From: Chromatiaceae bacterium
Lineage (GTDB): Bacteria > Pseudomonadota > Gammaproteobacteria > Chromatiales > Chromatiaceae
Assembly (NCBI GenBank): GCA_012962365.1
Contig: DTXR01000066.1
Coordinates: 1-8,225 of the forward strand
Direction: 5' to 3'
Length of the DNA stretch: 8,225 bases
Shown here: positions 1 through 6,514 of the stretch, piece after piece
Layout: each line of letters begins with the position of its first letter
Position numbering within the stretch: position 1 is the stretch's first letter
Position numbers and translations under genes: made by a program
The notes under the pieces: generated by a model
The model's input: only the letters and a program-made list of their open reading frames with translations
Databases searched by the model: none
Told to the model about the DNA's origin: nothing

Positions 1-813
1 ACCCTGACTCCGACTTGCTCTGGCATGCCTGTATGCCGAAACGGGCAGGATATCGACCGCATCCATCCCTTCCTGACTTTGCAGACTGGATGACAAACCG
101 AGAGCGGAAGGCTTTTCTCGTTTGTTATCGCCCGTGATACTGATCGCTGTTTGAACCTCGATGGATGCAGTCCGCGTGCCATTCCGGGGTTCGGGCTCAA
201 ACATCACGTTCTGCACTGCTGCGGGTATCTGCCCAGACAAGGATGCTTTTGGCTCAAAGTTCCGCATAGCGCCTTCTTCCGGCATGGAAACCGCGACCGG
301 AGTCCCTTGCGGCATCCCAATCGACCTGTCCCACATAACTCCTGTGGAGGCCGGTTGGATCTCAGATTCTGCAATCAGGGAAGATGATGCCTGCGGGCTG
401 TTCCGGCCGGCAACACCGGAAACAGAAAAGCCCACAGGCGACGGTGGTGCTGTGTCTGCGGACACCTGGAGGAAAGATATCTCCGGTTCGCTGTCCGGTG
501 CCTGCGGGGTGTCATCCGGCACTGATGGAGACGGTTCGCCTTCGTCACCCAGCAACAGTACTGCCGGTTCTTCCAGGTCTTCCGGCAACAATTTGCCACC
601 CGGCGGCAATTCCGCACCATTGGCCACAACAGACTGCGCTATATCATCTTTACTGGAAACCGCCTGTTGAAATACTCCGGAAAAACCGCTGTCCTGGGTT
701 TCCAAGTCACTGTACAGCTGATCAGGAGTGGCTGTTGTACCAGCACCAGTCATCTGATTCTGCCCGGAATCTCCTGCAGGAGAGAGTGTCAAATTGAGAA
801 ATGTATTCGGCAT
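1..813 (-). CDS. fliK: Flagellar hook-length control protein FliK, N-terminal part (cut by window edge)
   Basis: The frame runs open from ATG at 813 to base 1, giving 271 codons without a stop, so the gene continues out of the window. FliK is an exported molecular ruler that sets hook length and switches the export gate to late substrates. The visible part is low in hydrophobic structure and rich in Pro, Ser, Glu and Gly, as expected of the disordered FliK N-terminal and central ruler region. Residues 69-78 read LPPGGKLLPE, a short motif common in FliK N-terminal halves. The conserved C-terminal Flg_hook domain is not in the window, so the call rests on the motif, composition and position after fliJ. 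The start is supported by GGAGTAAGGA immediately before the ATG and by a sigma-54-type promoter about 24 bases further upstream. A 97-base gap separates it from fliJ, unlike the overlapping genes before it, so it probably begins a new transcription unit. Confidence 0.85.
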   Translation of the reverse strand, partial: MPNTFLNLTLSPAGDSGQNQMTGAGTTATPDQLYSDLETQDSGFSGVFQQAVSSKDDIAQSVVANGAELPPGGKLLPEDLEEPAVLLLGDEGEPSPSVPDDTPQAPDSEPEISFLQVSADTAPPSPVGFSVSGVAGRNSPQASSSLIAESEIQPASTGVMWDRSIGMPQGTPVAVSMPEEGAMRNFEPKASLSGQIPAAVQNVMFEPEPRNGTRTASIEVQTAISITGDNKREKPSALGLSSSLQSQEGMDAVDILPVSAYRHARASRSQG

Positions 814-847
814 TCCTTACTCCAAAAAAACCTTTCCCCAGAGTACC

Positions 848-863
848 TGCAACTTCAATGCCA
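848..863 (-). promoter_or_regulatory. Sigma-54 (-24/-12) promoter of fliK
   Basis: Read on the minus strand the site is TGGCATTGAAGTTGCA, against the sigma-54 consensus TGGCACG-N4-TTGCW. The invariant GG (862-861) and GC (850-849) are separated by exactly 10 bases, and TGGCA and TTGCA are both intact. The predicted start is near 837, giving a leader of about 24 bases that contains the GGAGTAAGGA ribosome site. It lies in the largest gap of the cluster, and sigma-54 control of fliK operons is established in Vibrio. The activator binding site was not identified. Confidence 0.8.
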
Positions 864-910
864 GAACCCAATCCCGCATATTCTTGTCAAACTAAGGGAA
901 AGCAGCCAGC

Positions 911-1354
911 CTACAGGCTTTTGCGATAACCGGACTGGCAGGCATAGTCATCGCATTCAGCTTGCTCACGACGGTTTTGCTCTGCAATCAGTTGCAGCTG
1001 ACGCCGGGAAATGATCTTGTCCAGTGACTTAGCATTCCCGCGCAGCCCCAACCAGTGTTGGCGCCTTTCTTCATAAACCTGGCGGCTGGATTCGAGCACC
1101 TGGCGCTGTTCATCGACGGCCGTGTCGAGACGCGCGAGAAACACATGGTATTCCTGTAGCTGAACAGCACCCAGTCCCTGCTTGCTGGCAGCCTGGTACT
1201 GCTGCTGATACTGTTGCTTGTAATACTCGAGTTCTTCGAGCCGTGCTGCATGCTGTTCCATCTGCATACGGACATGCCCCATGTCTCTCGCTGCATTCCG
1301 CTCCTGGTCATGAGTAAGCTTTGCTACCGTATGCAGCGATTTTTTTCTGTTCAT
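911..1354 (-). CDS. fliJ: Flagellar export chaperone/ATPase stalk protein FliJ
   Basis: This 147-residue protein matches the usual FliJ length. FliJ is a soluble antiparallel coiled-coil protein that sits in the centre of the FliI hexamer, like the gamma subunit of F-ATPase, and connects it to the export gate protein FlhA. The sequence shows two long charged helical stretches (about residues 10-60 and 70-135) rich in Glu, Gln, Arg and Leu, with a Gln-rich segment at about 46-54. No membrane segment or signal peptide is seen. FliJ is poorly conserved, so identification leans on size, coiled-coil character and position right after fliI. The ATG overlaps the fliI stop as ATGA, and AGGAGA about eight bases upstream is a strong ribosome site, so the start is secure. 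It is the last gene of the fliE operon; no convincing terminator follows. Confidence 0.9.
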   Translation of the reverse strand: MNRKKSLHTVAKLTHDQERNAARDMGHVRMQMEQHAARLEELEYYKQQYQQQYQAASKQGLGAVQLQEYHVFLARLDTAVDEQRQVLESSRQVYEERRQHWLGLRGNAKSLDKIISRRQLQLIAEQNRREQAECDDYACQSGYRKSL

Positions 1355-2748
1355 TCTGATTCTCCTGCATGTGCTTCATTCGGTTGTTCAACATCAGTCA
1401 CTGCCAGTAAACCGGAGAGGCTCTGTTCGAAATCAACGGCGGACTCCTTGTCCTGCTGTAGGAATTCAGTCAATCGCGGATAGTAGTGAATTGCCTCATC
1501 CACCTGGGGGTTACTGCCACTCTTGTATGCACCAACGCTAATCAGGTCGTGATTCATGTGATAAGTGGAATAGATCTGACGGAAACGCCGTGCGGCAAAA
1601 AGGTGTTCTTCCGAGACAATATCGTTCATTACCCGGCTAACCGAGCCTTCGATATCGATAGCAGGATAGTGGCCGCTTTCAGCAACCTCACGCGACAACA
1701 CCACATGACCGTCAAGAATGGCCCGGGCCGAATCCACAACAGGGTCGTTCTGGTCATCACCCTCCGCCAGCACCGTATAAAAGGCGCTGATGGAACCGCC
1801 GCCCTTTCCGCCATTGCCTGCACGCTCGACAAGCTGGGGAAGCTGGGCAAACACCGAAGGCGGATAGCCTTTGGTCGCCGGGGGTTCGCCTATGGCCAAT
1901 GCGATCTCCCGCTGGGCCTGGGCAAAACGGGTGAGTGAATCCATGAGTAGCAGCACGTGTTTTCCCTGATCGCGGTAGTATTCGGCGATGGCGGTGGACA
2001 GCCAGGCGCCATGCATGCGCAACAATGGCGGATTATCCGCTGGCGAAGCCACGACGACGGCCCTCTCCCGGCCCGCCGCACCAAGGATGTTTTCCACGAA
2101 TTCCTTGACCTCCCGTCCACGCTCTCCGATCAGCCCTACAACGACCACATCGGCATTGGTGTATTTGGTCATCATGCCCAGCAGTACGCTCTTGCCCACG
2201 CCGCTGCCGGCAAACAGGCCGATACGCTGCCCCCGCCCCACCGTGAGCAAGGAATTGATGGCACGCACTCCCACATCCAGTGGCGTATCGATCGGCCAGC
2301 GCAACAGGGGATTGATACTTTTGCCCTGCAACGGCTGACGAGCGGTGTAGCGGATCCGTCCCTGTCCATCCAGCGGGTGTCCGGAAGCATCTATCACCCG
2401 CCCCAACAGGTCATCACCAACCAGGGCATCATAGGTGTCCTCACCCGGTGTGACCCGTGCATTGGGCATCAGCCCGCGACTGTCACCGATGGGCATGAGG
2501 AATGTGCGGTCCTCGGCAAACCCCACGACTTCCGACTCCACCGCACCGCCAGGCGCATGAATCAGACACCTCGCGCCCACAGGTGCATGTATACCGACTG
2601 CTTCAATGGTGAGACCGACGACACGTGTCACCCGCCCTTCCACAAGCATGGGCTGGGCTTGCAACGCCCGCTTTTCATATTTCTTCAGGCGTTTCAACCA
2701 CCGCGCTTCATGTGATACATCATGGACGGAAACCGCTGACGCTTTCAT
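1351..2748 (-). CDS. fliI: Flagellum-specific ATPase FliI
   Basis: FliI is the cytoplasmic ATPase of the flagellar type III export apparatus. It hydrolyses ATP as a hexamer and helps deliver substrate-chaperone complexes to the gate. The 465-residue length is typical. Visible signatures are Walker A AGSGVGKS at 180-187, the catalytic glutamate in GER (E209), Walker B VLLLMD at 265-270 followed by [20 protein letters not shown], and the region [15 protein letters not shown], which ends in the expected arginine finger (R372). The N-terminal 90 residues fit the beta-barrel domain shared with F1-ATPase subunits, and the C-terminal part is helical. KGYPPSVF at 293-300 is characteristic of FliI and type III secretion ATPases. 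The ATG overlaps the fliH stop by four bases (ATGA), and its own ribosome site is weak, suggesting translational coupling to fliH. All catalytic residues are intact. Confidence 0.98.
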   Translation of the reverse strand: MKASAVSVHDVSHEARWLKRLKKYEKRALQAQPMLVEGRVTRVVGLTIEAVGIHAPVGARCLIHAPGGAVESEVVGFAEDRTFLMPIGDSRGLMPNARVTPGEDTYDALVGDDLLGRVIDASGHPLDGQGRIRYTARQPLQGKSINPLLRWPIDTPLDVGVRAINSLLTVGRGQRIGLFAGSGVGKSVLLGMMTKYTNADVVVVGLIGERGREVKEFVENILGAAGRERAVVVASPADNPPLLRMHGAWLSTAIAEYYRDQGKHVLLLMDSLTRFAQAQREIALAIGEPPATKGYPPSVFAQLPQLVERAGNGGKGGGSISAFYTVLAEGDDQNDPVVDSARAILDGHVVLSREVAESGHYPAIDIEGSVSRVMNDIVSEEHLFAARRFRQIYSTYHMNHDLISVGAYKSGSNPQVDEAIHYYPRLTEFLQQDKESAVDFEQSLSGLLAVTDVEQPNEAHAGESE

Positions 2749-3398
2749 GCTTCGGTATCCACGACACGTTCACCACCCAACACCTCAGCAATTACCTGAT
2801 TGAGGCGCCCTTCCACGGTTGCATCGATGTTTGATGTGCTGGTGACTATTCGGCAACCCCCGCGGGACAGCGTGGGAATCTCACGAATATGCCAGCTGCG
2901 CTCATCTTCTTCATCGAGATTCAATACTTCTCTCACCAGTGCTGCATCCTCCGGATGCAATTCGATCTGCACCTTGCCCGACGCAACGGGCAACAAGCCC
3001 GTGGCTTCGCGGATAACGCCGACAATCTGACCGGGATCAGACTTGATCTCTCTGCGTACCAGTTGCCTGGCGACGGCCAGCGCCAGTGTCACCAGTTGTT
3101 CCTCTACCTGGCTGTCCAGTTTTTCGAAAGGCTGTGCAAGGCACTGCAGCAGTTGATCCAGCTGGTTTATCTGCCGGACAGTCTGCTCACGACCTTCTCG
3201 AAGGCCTTCAGCCAACCCCTGGCGATAGCCTTCTTCACGCGCCTGCTGATGCAAGGCTTCCAGTTGTGCGGCTGTAGGCAGCTGGGCGCCCTCTTCTTCC
3301 CGTGCTCCCACATTGTCCTCATCGGCGGACAAGGAAGGTGCCTGCCAGCGCCGGGCCTGTTGCAATACGGTGGAGGTTGAATCAGACAAACTCGTCAC
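2745..3398 (-). CDS. fliH: Flagellar export ATPase regulator FliH
   Basis: FliH forms a dimer that binds FliI, regulates its ATPase activity and docks it to the C ring through FliN and FlhA. The proposed GTG start gives 217 residues. Residues 54-72 carry the hallmark FliH GxxxG helix repeat, with glycines at 57, 61, 65 and 69. The C-terminal domain, resembling the V/F-ATPase peripheral stalk, is seen as QIELHPED around 144-151 and [20 protein letters not shown] from 180. A tryptophan in ARRWQAP (W18) matches the conserved N-terminal docking segment. The GTG at 3398 starts MTSLSDST and overlaps the fliG end by 17 bases. An ATG at 3473 in the same frame would overlap fliG by 92 bases and add 25 residues unlike FliH, and another ATG lies at 3428; TTG at 3389 is a further option. 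No strong ribosome site precedes the GTG, so the function is sure but the start less so. Confidence 0.93.
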   Translation of the reverse strand: MTSLSDSTSTVLQQARRWQAPSLSADEDNVGAREEEGAQLPTAAQLEALHQQAREEGYRQGLAEGLREGREQTVRQINQLDQLLQCLAQPFEKLDSQVEEQLVTLALAVARQLVRREIKSDPGQIVGVIREATGLLPVASGKVQIELHPEDAALVREVLNLDEEDERSWHIREIPTLSRGGCRIVTSTSNIDATVEGRLNQVIAEVLGGERVVDTEA

Positions 3399-4398
3399 CC
3401 CCGCTGCCGCCCAGCGCAATTTCACCATCGTCAGCCATACGCTTGGCAACGGCGAGTATTTCCTTCTGGGCATCTTCCACTTCGCTCAGGCGAACCGGCC
3501 CCTTGGCATCCAGGTCATCCCGCAACATATCGGCAGCACGTTGGGACATGTTTTTGAAAATCTTTTCCTTGACTGCCGCGTCAGCACCTTTCAACGCTAT
3601 CATGAGCGTATCCGATGTGACTTCACGCAACAGGGTCTGAATGCCACGATCATCCACATCGAGAAGATTGTCGAAGACGAACATCAGTCCCTGAATCTCT
3701 TCTGCCAGTTCAGCATCGACCTGTTGAATGGTTTCAGTTATCTGTTGTTCAGAATCTGCATCCAGGAAGTTGAGGATGTTGGCGGCAATTTCCTTACCGC
3801 CTGATGCAGGACTGGTAAGCGAAAAGCTGCCTGCATACTGGCGTTCCAGAATTTCATCCAGCTCCTGAAGCGCCTCGGGTTGAACACCATCCAGTGTGGC
3901 GATGCGCATCAGCACATCCGCGCGGCGCTCCTCGGGAAAATGCTTGAGCACTTCGGCGGCCTGTTCATTTTCCAGATAGGAAAGAACGATGGAGACGATT
4001 TGCGGGTGCTCGAAGCGAAATATTTCTGCTATCGCCCTGGGGTCCAGCCATTTCAGTGATTCGATACCTTTGGAGTTTGGGCGCGTCAGTATTCTGTCGA
4101 CCAGGCTCGCTGCCTTTTCGACGCCAAAGGCCTCGACCAGGGTGTTGCGCACATATTCTTCAGAATCGAGCCCCAGGGCAGTTTCACTCTTTACCGCCTG
4201 CACAAACTCTCCCAGAACACCGTCGATCTGTTCATGGGTGACATGGGTGAGTGATGCCATGGCGGCACCCACCCGCTGCACTTCTTTCGGCTCCATGTAA
4301 CGCAATATGGCAGCGGCTTCCTTTTCACCCAGGCTCATCATGAATATCGCGGCGCGGGTAACGCCATCGACACCTTGTTGCTCCTCTGCTTCACTCAT
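3382..4398 (-). CDS. fliG: Flagellar motor switch/rotor protein FliG
   Basis: FliG forms the upper ring of the C ring. It binds FliF with its N-terminal domain, FliM with its middle and C-terminal domains, and interacts with the stator to generate torque. The 338-residue length is normal. The EHPQ motif at 130-133 marks the middle-domain FliM-binding site. A Gly-Gly hinge lies near 200-201. In the C-terminal domain the charged residues that interact with the MotA loop in enteric bacteria can be aligned: K270, R287, D294, D295 and R303 (in SQRAAD, RDDLD and PVRLSEVE). The protein ends in a glycine-rich acidic tail, GGSGGDEFV. The ATG lies inside the last codons of fliF, an eight-base overlap (4391-4398), with GGTGG a few bases upstream as a moderate ribosome site. 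Confidence 0.98.
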   Translation of the reverse strand: MSEAEEQQGVDGVTRAAIFMMSLGEKEAAAILRYMEPKEVQRVGAAMASLTHVTHEQIDGVLGEFVQAVKSETALGLDSEEYVRNTLVEAFGVEKAASLVDRILTRPNSKGIESLKWLDPRAIAEIFRFEHPQIVSIVLSYLENEQAAEVLKHFPEERRADVLMRIATLDGVQPEALQELDEILERQYAGSFSLTSPASGGKEIAANILNFLDADSEQQITETIQQVDAELAEEIQGLMFVFDNLLDVDDRGIQTLLREVTSDTLMIALKGADAAVKEKIFKNMSQRAADMLRDDLDAKGPVRLSEVEDAQKEILAVAKRMADDGEIALGGSGGDEFV

Positions 4399-6088
4399 CG
4401 TCCACCACCCATGTTTTTACTACTTGCGCGACACGTTTGGGATCCTGCTGAACCAGCGTTCTGGCCGTATCGATATCAACCTTTTCCGCCGATCCACCCT
4501 GACTGCCGCTTGCTTCCATGGCATCGTTGCTGAGTTGAACCTCGTCTTCCTTCAGCGGCATATCTTTCAGTGCTTCCCCCGCTTCACCTTCCGGTGTGGG
4601 CAGACCTGCAAACGCGGTGCCTGCTTCGCCCGCCAACAACACTTCCCCTTCGCTATTGGCTTCGAGCAACTGCCCGGAATCTGCCAGGTTTTTCAATGTG
4701 GGACGCAATACCCCGAGCGCGAGCCACAACACGAACAGGCCACCAAGTAAAGGCTTCGCCAGTTCCCACACCCAGGGCTGTTGCCACAACGGTATTTCTT
4801 CCACAGGCTCCATCCGGGGTGTGCTCTCGAATGGCAGATTGATGACTTTGACGCTGTCGTTGCGTGAGGCATCGAAGCCCACTGCCTCTTTGACCAGGGA
4901 GGTGATGTGCGTTATTTCCTCTGGCGTCAAGGGACTTGCTTCGACCTTGCCGTCTTCCAGGTACTTCTTTTTATAATCGATCACCACGCCGACAGACAGT
5001 CGTTGAACACGTCCGGGAGCATGGCGGGAGTGCGTGATGGTACGATCCAACTCGTAATTCCGGATAACATGACTGGTGGAATTACCACTGGATTCTGTTT
5101 CGGGAACGGGCGTGGCAGTCGCGACCTTACCCGACCTGGGCGGTTTGTTGGTCAGGGCGCCGGGGACACCCATGGGGTTGGTCAGGCTGTTTTTTTCTTC
5201 CCTGATATCTTCACTGCGCACCAGGTTTTTTTCCGGCACATAGCTTTCGCGGGTCTGCTCTATCGACGTGAAATCAATGTCTGCCACAACCTGGGCACGA
5301 ATACCTGCGCTGCCGACAAAAGGACTCAGTATGTCCTGGATCCTCTCGATATAGGTTTCTTCCAGCTGGCGTGTATATTCAAACTGGGTATTGCTCAAAC
5401 CGGTTTTCGAAGCATCCTCCTTTTCGCTCAGCAGGCGCCCCTGCTGATCCACAACGGTGACACCTTGGGGTTTCATCTTGGGAACACTGGCGGCAACCAG
5501 ATGCACGATCCCCGCAACCTGGGTCTTGTCCAGAGATTGGCCACCCTGAAGATTCAGGATGACAGATGCTTCCGGTTTGACATGATCGCGAACGAAGACA
5601 GATTCCTTTGGCAACGCCAGATGCACCCTGGCATCCGCCACGCCATCGAGAGAACGGATGGAACGCGCCAGCTCTCCTTCCAATGCTTGCTGAAAACGCA
5701 CCTTTTCAAGAAAACGGCTTTGTCCGAAGGCCGTTTCCTTCTCCAGCACTTCGTAGCCAGTCGACTTGCTTTTCGGCATCCCCTGAGTGGCCAGACGGAT
5801 GCGCAGTTGATGAACCTTGTTCGACGGAACCGTTATGGACCCACTGGCGTGCTCCACCTTGTACGGAACACCTGATGCGTCCAGCAATCCGGCCACTTCG
5901 GTGAGATCACCCGCGCTCAGGTTGCCGTAAAGAATACTGTAATTGGGGGTTTGCGCCCACAGTACCACGGCCACACCCAGGGCAATGGTCGCCGCCAGCA
6001 TGACCATCAGGCCAACCTGCCGTACCGCCGGCAAGGTGCTGAACCCCCGTACCTGCGCAAGCAGGTTGTCTGTCTTTACCAGAGCCAT
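4391..6088 (-). CDS. fliF: Flagellar MS-ring protein FliF
   Basis: FliF builds the MS ring in the inner membrane, the base on which the rotor, rod and export gate assemble. The 565-residue length is typical. A first membrane helix lies at about residues 24-45 and a second at about 441-462, bracketing the large periplasmic region. The YscJ/FliF ring-building domains follow the first helix, with recognisable stretches such as LYGNLSAGDLTEVAGLLDASG (split here: LYGNLSAGDL then TEVAGLLDASG), ALEGELARSI at 135-144 and VRDHVKPEASVILNL at 166-180. The poorly conserved periplasmic segment around 300-340 is rich in Pro, Ser and Thr. The cytoplasmic tail ends in DTARTLVQQDPKRVAQVVKTW, the acidic helical FliG-binding segment (about 540-560), followed by VVDDE. 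The ATG is preceded by AGGAAGCGG at a slightly long distance and sits 23 bases after fliE. Confidence 0.98.
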   Translation of the reverse strand: MALVKTDNLLAQVRGFSTLPAVRQVGLMVMLAATIALGVAVVLWAQTPNYSILYGNLSAGDLTEVAGLLDASGVPYKVEHASGSITVPSNKVHQLRIRLATQGMPKSKSTGYEVLEKETAFGQSRFLEKVRFQQALEGELARSIRSLDGVADARVHLALPKESVFVRDHVKPEASVILNLQGGQSLDKTQVAGIVHLVAASVPKMKPQGVTVVDQQGRLLSEKEDASKTGLSNTQFEYTRQLEETYIERIQDILSPFVGSAGIRAQVVADIDFTSIEQTRESYVPEKNLVRSEDIREEKNSLTNPMGVPGALTNKPPRSGKVATATPVPETESSGNSTSHVIRNYELDRTITHSRHAPGRVQRLSVGVVIDYKKKYLEDGKVEASPLTPEEITHITSLVKEAVGFDASRNDSVKVINLPFESTPRMEPVEEIPLWQQPWVWELAKPLLGGLFVLWLALGVLRPTLKNLADSGQLLEANSEGEVLLAGEAGTAFAGLPTPEGEAGEALKDMPLKEDEVQLSNDAMEASGSQGGSAEKVDIDTARTLVQQDPKRVAQVVKTWVVDDE

Positions 6089-6111
6089 GGTATCGTCCGC
6101 TTCCTAGTCAT

Positions 6112-6435
6112 CTAAACCTGCATGCTCATGACATCTTTGTAGGCATTGAGGAGTTTGTTGCGCACCTGCTTCATGGCCTCGAAAGACACGCTTGCCTTCT
6201 GTAGCTCCACCATTACCTCGGTAAGATTTACCGAGGGATCCCCCGCTTCGAATTTCGTCGCCATATCATTGGCTCCCTGCTGCAGTTCGTTCACGCTGTC
6301 GATGGAATCCTTGAGGATATTGTCGAATGCAGGCCCCGTGGCACTGCCCTCAAGCACAGTGCTCGGCTTTTTATCTGCCTGGGCCGCCATGTGGCGCATC
6401 TGATGCAGCAGTTGATTGATATCGACAGTACTCAC
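6112..6435 (-). CDS. fliE: Flagellar hook-basal body protein FliE (GTG start)
   Basis: FliE is a small exported protein that joins the MS ring to the rod and is needed for the export gate to open. From the GTG at 6435 it is 107 residues, beginning MSTVDINQLLHQMR and ending FEAMKQVRNKLLNAYKDVMSMQV (given in two parts: FEAMKQVRNKLL and NAYKDVMSMQV), the strongly conserved FliE C terminus. PSVNLTEVMVELQKAS in the second half is also typical. The GTG is chosen because GGAG stands six bases before it, because the protein then has normal family length, and because the upstream ATG at 6501 lies inside the predicted promoter. An ATG at 6462 is in frame and cannot be wholly excluded. FliE is the first gene of the fliEFGHIJ operon. 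Confidence 0.93.
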   Translation of the reverse strand: MSTVDINQLLHQMRHMAAQADKKPSTVLEGSATGPAFDNILKDSIDSVNELQQGANDMATKFEAGDPSVNLTEVMVELQKASVSFEAMKQVRNKLLNAYKDVMSMQV

Positions 6436-6441
6436 GCTATT

Positions 6442-6445
6442 CTCC
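6442..6445 (-). promoter_or_regulatory. Ribosome binding site deciding the fliE GTG start
   Basis: The minus strand reads GGAG, then AATAGC, then GTG. The six-base spacing is ideal. This site favours the GTG at 6435 over the in-frame ATGs at 6462 and 6501, neither of which has a well-spaced ribosome site. Confidence 0.7.
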
Positions 6446-6456
6446 GTTTGTTTGCT

Positions 6457-6492
6457 GTTCATGAAGTGGCAATATTTTGCCTCCTGATGAAC
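6457..6492 (-). repeat. 36-base nested dyad in the fliE promoter/leader region
   Basis: On the minus strand the outer arms are GTTCAT (6492-6487) and ATGAAC (6462-6457), and the inner arms are GGCAA and TTGCC around a central AATA. The outer and inner arms are perfect and the two intervening spacers are each exactly five bases, so the structure is symmetric. The predicted transcription start (about 6486) falls at the edge of the outer arm, so the whole dyad is present in DNA but only the inner hairpin would be fully in the RNA. This suits a dimeric protein binding site just downstream of the start. The function is inferred, not shown. Confidence 0.5.
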
Positions 6493-6504
6493 AACATGCA
6501 TGTT
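6493..6504. repeat. 12-base perfect palindrome across the fliE -12 box
   Basis: AACATGCATGTT is identical to its reverse complement. Its centre holds the GC of the -12 element, so a protein bound here would compete with sigma-54 polymerase. It directly abuts the 36-base dyad. It may also be chance overlap with the promoter sequence. Confidence 0.45.
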
Positions 6505-6512
6505 TCAGGCCA
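6497..6512 (-). promoter_or_regulatory. Sigma-54 (-24/-12) promoter of the fliEFGHIJ operon
   Basis: The minus strand reads TGGCCTGAAACATGCA. The GG (6511-6510) and GC (6499-6498) are separated by the required 10 bases. Compared with TGGCACG-N4-TTGCW the core dinucleotides are intact, but CA is CT and TTGC is ATGC, so it is a moderate match. It starts just three bases after the fleR stop, and the predicted transcript start near 6486 leaves a leader of about 50 bases before the fliE GTG. Position next to an enhancer-binding regulator gene and upstream of fliE agrees with sigma-54 control of fliE in Vibrio and Pseudomonas. Confidence 0.7.
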
Positions 6513-6514
6513 AC

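Noticed and set aside
161..670. Plus-strand open frame (169 codons) in the fliK region
   Set aside because: The minus-strand frame is open for 271 codons with a good start, ribosome site, promoter and FliK motif. The plus-strand frame is Ser/Gly/Pro-rich antisense of it.
861..890. Possible sigma-70 promoter (TTGACA, minus strand, 890-885) upstream of fliK
   Set aside because: No TATAAT-like box lies 16-18 bases downstream, while a clear -24/-12 element overlaps the region.
832..902. Inverted repeat CTTTCCC (832-838) and GGGAAAG (896-902) flanking the fliK promoter
   Set aside because: Only seven bases per arm with a 57-base gap; too likely by chance and too far apart for a terminator hairpin. 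No copy is seen near fliE.
905..925. AGCC/GGCT mini-hairpin at the fliJ stop as a terminator
   Set aside because: The stem is only about four or five base pairs and no T-run follows directly, so a terminator is not supported.
1957..2715. Plus-strand open frame (252 codons) opposite fliI
   Set aside because: Its composition is rich in His, Pro and Gln as antisense frames often are, and it lies opposite the conserved catalytic core of FliI.
4907..5875. Long plus-strand open frame (322 codons) opposite fliF
   Set aside because: It is antisense to a full-length, motif-complete fliF, has no recognisable domain, and no plus-strand promoter or ribosome site was seen. It is a shadow of fliF codon usage.
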